From Variovorax sp. SG517 (GTDB lineage Bacteria; Pseudomonadota; Gammaproteobacteria; Burkholderiales; Burkholderiaceae_C), in assembly GCF_013376045.1 (NCBI RefSeq), contig NZ_JABMJG010000003.1, positions 620,001 through 684,000 on the forward strand: 64,000 bases of DNA, in the 5' to 3' direction. Shown in pieces: positions 60,785 to 64,000 of the stretch. Under the pieces are notes generated by a model that was given only the letters and a program-made list of their open reading frames with translations, did no database searches and was not told where the DNA came from. The translations under genes and the position numbers were made by a program. How positions within the stretch are numbered: the stretch's first letter is position 1; every line of letters begins with the position of its first letter.

Positions 60785-61425
60785 TGCCGGCGCGCGCCCT
60801 GGCTCTTGCCCCGGCACTTGCGATAGCGCTGGGGGCCGGCGTGGCCTGGGCGCAGGAAAGCGGGGTTGAAAGCGCGATCGAGGAGGGTGAGTGGAACTTC
60901 ACCGCCACGCTCGACGGCAAGCCGATCGGCACGCATCGCTTCGTGGTCGGCGGCAGCGCGTCGGCACGCACCGTCGACAGCCGCGCCCAGTTCGTGGTGC
61001 GCCTGCTCGGCGTATCCGTCTACCGCTACCGTCACCAGAACGAGGAGCGCTGGGCCGGCGACTGCCTGCGCGAGCTGCGCTCCGACACCGACGACGACGG
61101 CACCCGGCAGCAGGTCGCGCGCCGCTACGACGACGAGTGCCTGATGAGCTTTGCCTACTGGAACCCCAGGCTGATGAAGCAGCAGCGCCTGGTCGATCCG
61201 CAGACCGGCAAGCTCGAGCCGGTGCGCTTCGAGCCGCTGCCCGGCACCAACATCGAGGTTCGCGGCCAGCCGGTGCGGGCGCGGGGCTGGCGCCTGCAGG
61301 CCGCGCAGCAGCGCATCCGCATCTGGTATGCCGCCGACAGCGGACGCTGGATCGGGCTGGACGCCGAGACCAAGGGCGACCGGCAACTGAGCTACCGATT
61401 GACTTCCACTTCCGGCGCACCATGA
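60784..61425 (+). CDS. DUF6134-family exported protein
   Basis: 213 residues with a signal peptide (cleavage near WAQE, residue ~24). The mature domain is beta-rich, with GEWNFTATLDGKPIGTHRFVVGG, RFEPLPGTNIEVRGQPVRARGWRL and IWYAADSGRWIGLDAETKG, all matching a lipocalin/YceI-like two-strand pattern used by DUF6134. No enzyme motif. The start codon overlaps the methyltransferase stop by one base and its stop overlaps the next start by four, so the three genes are tightly coupled. Role presumably in the envelope part of the same stress response; that is inference. Confidence 0.82.
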   Translation: MPARALALAPALAIALGAGVAWAQESGVESAIEEGEWNFTATLDGKPIGTHRFVVGGSASARTVDSRAQFVVRLLGVSVYRYRHQNEERWAGDCLRELRSDTDDDGTRQQVARRYDDECLMSFAYWNPRLMKQQRLVDPQTGKLEPVRFEPLPGTNIEVRGQPVRARGWRLQAAQQRIRIWYAADSGRWIGLDAETKGDRQLSYRLTSTSGAP

Positions 61426-61853
61426 AACCTTCCGCCCGCACCTTGTCCATCGCCTACCTGTGGGCGCTCGTGAGCTTTCTGCTGCTCGATGCGGTGTGGC
61501 TGTCGCTCATGGGGCCGCGCCTGTACAAACCGGCGCTCGGCGACCTGATGGCGTCCGACGTCGACTGGCTCGCGGCGGTGCTGTTCTATGCCATCTACCT
61601 GGCCGGCCTGCTGGTTTTCGCCATCTCGCCGGCGCTGGCCGAAGGAGCCGCGGGCGCGGCGCTGCGGCGGGGCGCCTTCTTCGGGCTGGTCGCCTACGCC
61701 ACCTACGACCTCACCAACCAGGCCACGCTGCGCGGCTGGCCCTGGGCGATCACCGCTGCCGACCTGGTGTGGGGCAGCTTCGTGAGCGGCGTGTCGGCGT
61801 GGGTGTCGGCGCGCCTCACATCCCGACGAGCGAACCCAGCACGCGCGCGATAG
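61422..61853 (+). CDS. DUF2177-family membrane protein
   Basis: 143 residues, with four membrane segments and the DUF2177 features LLLDAVWLSLMGPRLYKPALGDLM and the TYDLTNQATLRGWPWAITAADLVWG loop. Function unknown; the family is often found with amine oxidases, CFA-like methyltransferases and ECF sigma factors, as here. It overlaps the DUF6134 gene by four bases (ATGA) and its 3' end overlaps the convergent chrR gene by 38 bases. Confidence 0.88.
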   Translation: MKPSARTLSIAYLWALVSFLLLDAVWLSLMGPRLYKPALGDLMASDVDWLAAVLFYAIYLAGLLVFAISPALAEGAAGAALRRGAFFGLVAYATYDLTNQATLRGWPWAITAADLVWGSFVSGVSAWVSARLTSRRANPARAR

Positions 61854-62475
61854 CGCTGTCGAAGCGCAGGCGGCCGTCCAGCGATGCGAGGCAAATGCAC
61901 TCGCTGCCATCCTGGACCACGGGCTGGTGATGGATCTCGCCGTCCGCCGTATCGAAATCCCCGGGCCCGAACAGGGCTCGCCCGTCATGGAAACGGCCGT
62001 GCAGCACCTGGGTCAGCTCCTGTCCCTGGTGCGTGTGCTGCGGCAGGTACTTGCCGGCCGCGATGCGCAGCAGGAAGACGTTCGCATCCGGCGCCTCGGG
62101 CACGCTCACCCGGCTCCAGCGCATGCCCGGGGCGATCCAGCGCCAGGGCGTGGCGCTGCAGTGGGCGAGCGCGCTCGGCCAGCGCGCACCGGGCGGCAGC
62201 GGCGGCGGGGCACTGGCCCGCACGGGCGCAGGGCGGGCATGCTCCAGCGCGTCGATCGAGGCCAGGGTGCGCGCCAGCGCATCGTCGGCCATGGGCGCGG
62301 CTTCCATCTCGTCGAGCAGGATGCCGCCCAGGGCATCGAGCGTGCGCGCACGCTCGCGGCACAGCGGGCAGAGTTCCAGGTGGCTGGCCAGGACCAGCCG
62401 TGCGCCGGCAGGCAACTGGCCGGAAGCCCGGGCCAGCAGCAGGTCGTCGTCGGGGTGGTGTCGGATATCCATCAT
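61816..62475 (-). CDS. chrR: ChrR-type zinc anti-sigma factor with cupin domain
   Basis: 219 residues. The N-terminal anti-sigma zinc region has HHPDDD, then H-x3-C-x2-C as SHLELCPLC (His32, Cys36, Cys39). The C-terminal half is a cupin-like domain with QHTHQGQELTQVLHGRF and histidines placed for a second metal. This is the two-domain ChrR layout that holds RpoE inactive until singlet oxygen or peroxide stress. It shares one base with the sigma factor gene (TGATG), so they are translationally coupled. The double ATG at its start (MMDI) is kept at 62475. Confidence 0.9.
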   Translation of the reverse strand: MMDIRHHPDDDLLLARASGQLPAGARLVLASHLELCPLCRERARTLDALGGILLDEMEAAPMADDALARTLASIDALEHARPAPVRASAPPPLPPGARWPSALAHCSATPWRWIAPGMRWSRVSVPEAPDANVFLLRIAAGKYLPQHTHQGQELTQVLHGRFHDGRALFGPGDFDTADGEIHHQPVVQDGSECICLASLDGRLRFDSAIARVLGSLVGM

Positions 62476-63047
62476 CAGCGTTCCAGCAGGCGGCGCAGCT
62501 GAGCGACCGCCAGGCGCACGCGCGACTTCACCGTGCCCAGCGGAATGCTCAGCTGGGCCGCGATGCGGGCATGCGGTTCGTCTTCGAAATAGGAAAGGTG
62601 CAGCACCTGCTGCTGCTCGGGCGGCAGCTGCCGAAAGGCGCTGCGCAGGCGTTCGTTCAGGCGCGAGGCGTGCAGCCCGTCGTCGAGCGAGGCGTCGTCC
62701 GCCTGGAGCAGGTCGAAATCGAACTCCTCCTCGGACGACTCTACGCCCTGGCGCCGCCGCAGCGCGTCCACGCGCAGGTTCCGCGCGATGGTGAATATCC
62801 AGGTCGAGACGGCGGCCTGCGCCGGATCGAACAGCGCGGCCTTGCGCCACACGCTGACCAGGGCTTCCTGGGCCAGCTCCTCGGCCTGCAGCTCCGGGCT
62901 GCCGATGTGCATCAGGTAGTGCTTGACGCGCGGCGCGAAGTGCGAGAACAGCCGGGCGAACGCCTCCCTGTCCTGCCGTTCGGCCACGGCGGCCAGGGCC
63001 TGCGCCCAGAGGTCGTCGGAGCGGCGCGGCTGCTTGAAATCGGTCAC
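62475..63047 (-). CDS. rpoE: ECF sigma factor (RpoE, ChrR-partner)
   Basis: About 190 residues from GTG 63047 (VTDFKQPRR); an ATG at 63131 gives 28 more residues. Region 2 is FARLFSHFAPRVKHYLMHIG and ELAQEALVSVWRKAALFDP through IFTIARNLRVDALRRR. Region 4 is LPPEQQQVLHLSYFEDEPHARIAAQLSIPLGTVKSRVRLAVAQLRRLL. The GTG start is preferred because the predicted promoter's -10 (63140 region) overlaps the longer version's ribosome site, which would make it leaderless, and because the extension is proline-rich and non-conserved. It is the sigma factor of a ChrR-controlled oxidative-stress regulon. Confidence 0.88.
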   Translation of the reverse strand: MTDFKQPRRSDDLWAQALAAVAERQDREAFARLFSHFAPRVKHYLMHIGSPELQAEELAQEALVSVWRKAALFDPAQAAVSTWIFTIARNLRVDALRRRQGVESSEEEFDFDLLQADDASLDDGLHASRLNERLRSAFRQLPPEQQQVLHLSYFEDEPHARIAAQLSIPLGTVKSRVRLAVAQLRRLLER

Positions 63048-63136
63048 AACAACAGTCAAGTTGGGCGCTCGGCGGCCGCGGGGCACCGGAATGCCCGCAG
63101 GTTGGGTGGATGGGTCGGGAACGGCGGCCATGCTAA

Positions 63137-63166
63137 CCCTTACGCAATCGGGCCGCGATCGGATCA
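63137..63166 (-). promoter_or_regulatory. Autoregulated RpoE promoter
   Basis: On the minus strand TGATCC (63166-63161), an 18-base spacer, then TAAG (63142-63139). Resembles the TGATCC...TAAG promoters of the Rhodobacter RpoE-ChrR system, as recalled. It precedes the sigma factor gene. Confidence 0.6.
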
Positions 63167-63182
63167 TCGCCGCAACGCGCCA

Positions 63183-63210
63183 TGGTCCAAACGGTAATTT
63201 CCTGCGTACA
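63183..63210 (+). promoter_or_regulatory. RpoE-type promoter of the amine oxidase gene
   Basis: TGGTCC (63183-63188), an 18-base spacer and TACA (63207-63210), 25 bp before the amine oxidase start. Divergent from the autoregulated sigma promoter. Confidence 0.5.
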
Positions 63211-63234
63211 AGCTCCAACACCTGGATACGCACC

Positions 63235-64000
63235 ATGCCGCCCTTCGATCCCCAGCCCGCCCAGCCCACCGTCCTCGCGACACCCACTTCGCAGGGCCAG
63301 GGCCAGCGCATCGCCGTCGTCGGCACCGGCATCTCGGGACTTTCCTGCGCCTGGCTGCTGTCCCAGCGGCACGAGGTGACGGTGTTCGAGAGCGAATCGC
63401 GCCTCGGCGGCCACAGCAACACGGTGGACGCGCCCGGCCGCGAAGGCCCGGTGCCGGTGGATACCGGCTTCATCGTCTACAACGAGCCCGCCTATCCGAA
63501 CCTCAGCGCCTTGTTCCGGCACCTGGGCGTGCCGACCGCGGCTTCGGACATGTCGTTCGCCGTCAGCCTGGACGCCGGCCGGCTCGAATACGCCGGCACC
63601 GACCTGCGCGGCCTGTTCGCCCAGAAGCGCAACCTGGCGAGCCCGCGGTTCTGGGCCATGCTGCGCGAACTGCTGCGCTTCTACCGCGAGGCGCCGCGCG
63701 ACGCCCGTGAAGCCGGCGATCAGGCGCTGGACGACTACCTCGACGCCCGCGGCTACGGCCGCGCATTCCGCGACGACCACCTCTATCCCATGGCCGCTGC
63801 CATCTGGTCCACGCCGGCGGCGCGGGTGGGGCGCTATCCGGTGGCGGCCTTCGTTCGCTTCTGCGAGAACCACGGCCTGCTTCAGATCAGCGACCGGCCG
63901 GTCTGGCGCACCGTGACCGGCGGCAGCCGCGAGTACGTGCGGCGCCTGAGCCGGCCTTTCGCCGAGCGCGTGCACCTCGACCAGGCCGTGCTCGAACTGC
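63235..64000 (+). CDS. FAD-dependent amine oxidase-like protein (cut by window end)
   Basis: 255 residues visible from ATG 63235; the gene continues beyond the window, and no stop is reached. The N-terminal FAD-binding motif is RIAVVGTGISGLSCAWLL (G-x-G-x-x-G at residues 30-35), followed by VTVFESESRLGGHSNTVD with the second arginine/glycine signature and PVDTGFIVYNEPAYPNL. This is the NAD(P)/FAD-dependent flavin amine oxidase / protoporphyrinogen-oxidase-like family often found in ECF-sigma stress loci. Divergent from rpoE, with an RpoE-type promoter at 63183. Confidence 0.88.
   Translation, partial: MPPFDPQPAQPTVLATPTSQGQGQRIAVVGTGISGLSCAWLLSQRHEVTVFESESRLGGHSNTVDAPGREGPVPVDTGFIVYNEPAYPNLSALFRHLGVPTAASDMSFAVSLDAGRLEYAGTDLRGLFAQKRNLASPRFWAMLRELLRFYREAPRDAREAGDQALDDYLDARGYGRAFRDDHLYPMAAAIWSTPAARVGRYPVAAFVRFCENHGLLQISDRPVWRTVTGGSREYVRRLSRPFAERVHLDQAVLEL

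Overview
The window reads as chromosome of a high-GC betaproteobacterium of the Comamonadaceae, most like Variovorax. Support comes from the strong G/C bias at third codon positions, a Bug-type tripartite tricarboxylate receptor, a NodT-type RND operon, an RpoE/ChrR sigma system and many IclR/GntR/RpiR/TetR-controlled catabolic cassettes. The species assignment is inference from gene content. No rRNA, intact tRNA, CRISPR array, transposase or prophage is visible.

Layout. 1-16 kb is mixed housekeeping and hypothetical genes: CBS protein, RbgA/YlqF-type GTPase, MuiA-like protein, thioesterase, acyltransferase, a LytTR membrane regulator carrying a tRNA-Ser-like fragment, an ammonium transporter behind a sigma-54 promoter, an MBL hydrolase, an AstE/ASPA-like hydrolase, a HepT/MntA toxin-antitoxin pair, an M23 peptidase, RluE and GlnS. 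16.9-20.6 kb is a five-gene reverse operon: DUF6622 protein, sterol desaturase, 2TM protein, LytS-like kinase and LytTR regulator, three of them linked by ATGA overlaps. 21-31.3 kb is an RND efflux operon (MdtA-, MdtB- and MdtC-like plus NodT-type channel). It is interrupted by a ~670-bp structured inverted-repeat element. 31.4-43 kb holds an SPW protein, an APH-fold kinase, a TetR-controlled molybdenum hydroxylase pair, a GntR regulator, an RpiR-controlled aminotransferase / binding protein / racemase cassette and UppP. 43-50 kb has an IclR regulator divergent from a Bug receptor plus self-sufficient P450, then a NarL-type two-component pair. 50-56.6 kb has a GNAT protein, an SDR, a YCII/DGPF protein with its ECF42-type sigma factor, an amidase, an alpha/beta hydrolase and the proteasome relative Anbu. 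56.6-64 kb has MutS and an RpoE-ChrR stress locus with a CFA-synthase-like methyltransferase and a FAD amine oxidase cut off by the window edge.

Most notable is the element between the mdtB- and mdtC-like genes. It consists of two ~250-bp modules in tail-to-tail orientation. Each can fold into a chain of hairpins, and stems whose sequences differ between the modules still base-pair, as expected if structure is selected. The coding DNA on both sides shows a mirror-symmetric loss of C on the strand running into the element: about 88 of the last 94 mdtB-like codons end in G or T, and about 42 of the first 50 mdtC-like codons end in A or C. This resembles strand-specific cytosine deamination in 3' single strands on both sides of a recurrent break, which is an inference.

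Second, three promoters of form TGrTCy-N18-TA lie before the sigma factor, the amine oxidase and the methyltransferase operon, which outlines an RpoE/ChrR regulon from sequence alone. Other readable control sites are the sigma-54 promoter of amtB, a TetR palindrome over a -10 box, repeated RpiR-type operators, an IclR-type site and an ECF42-like promoter.
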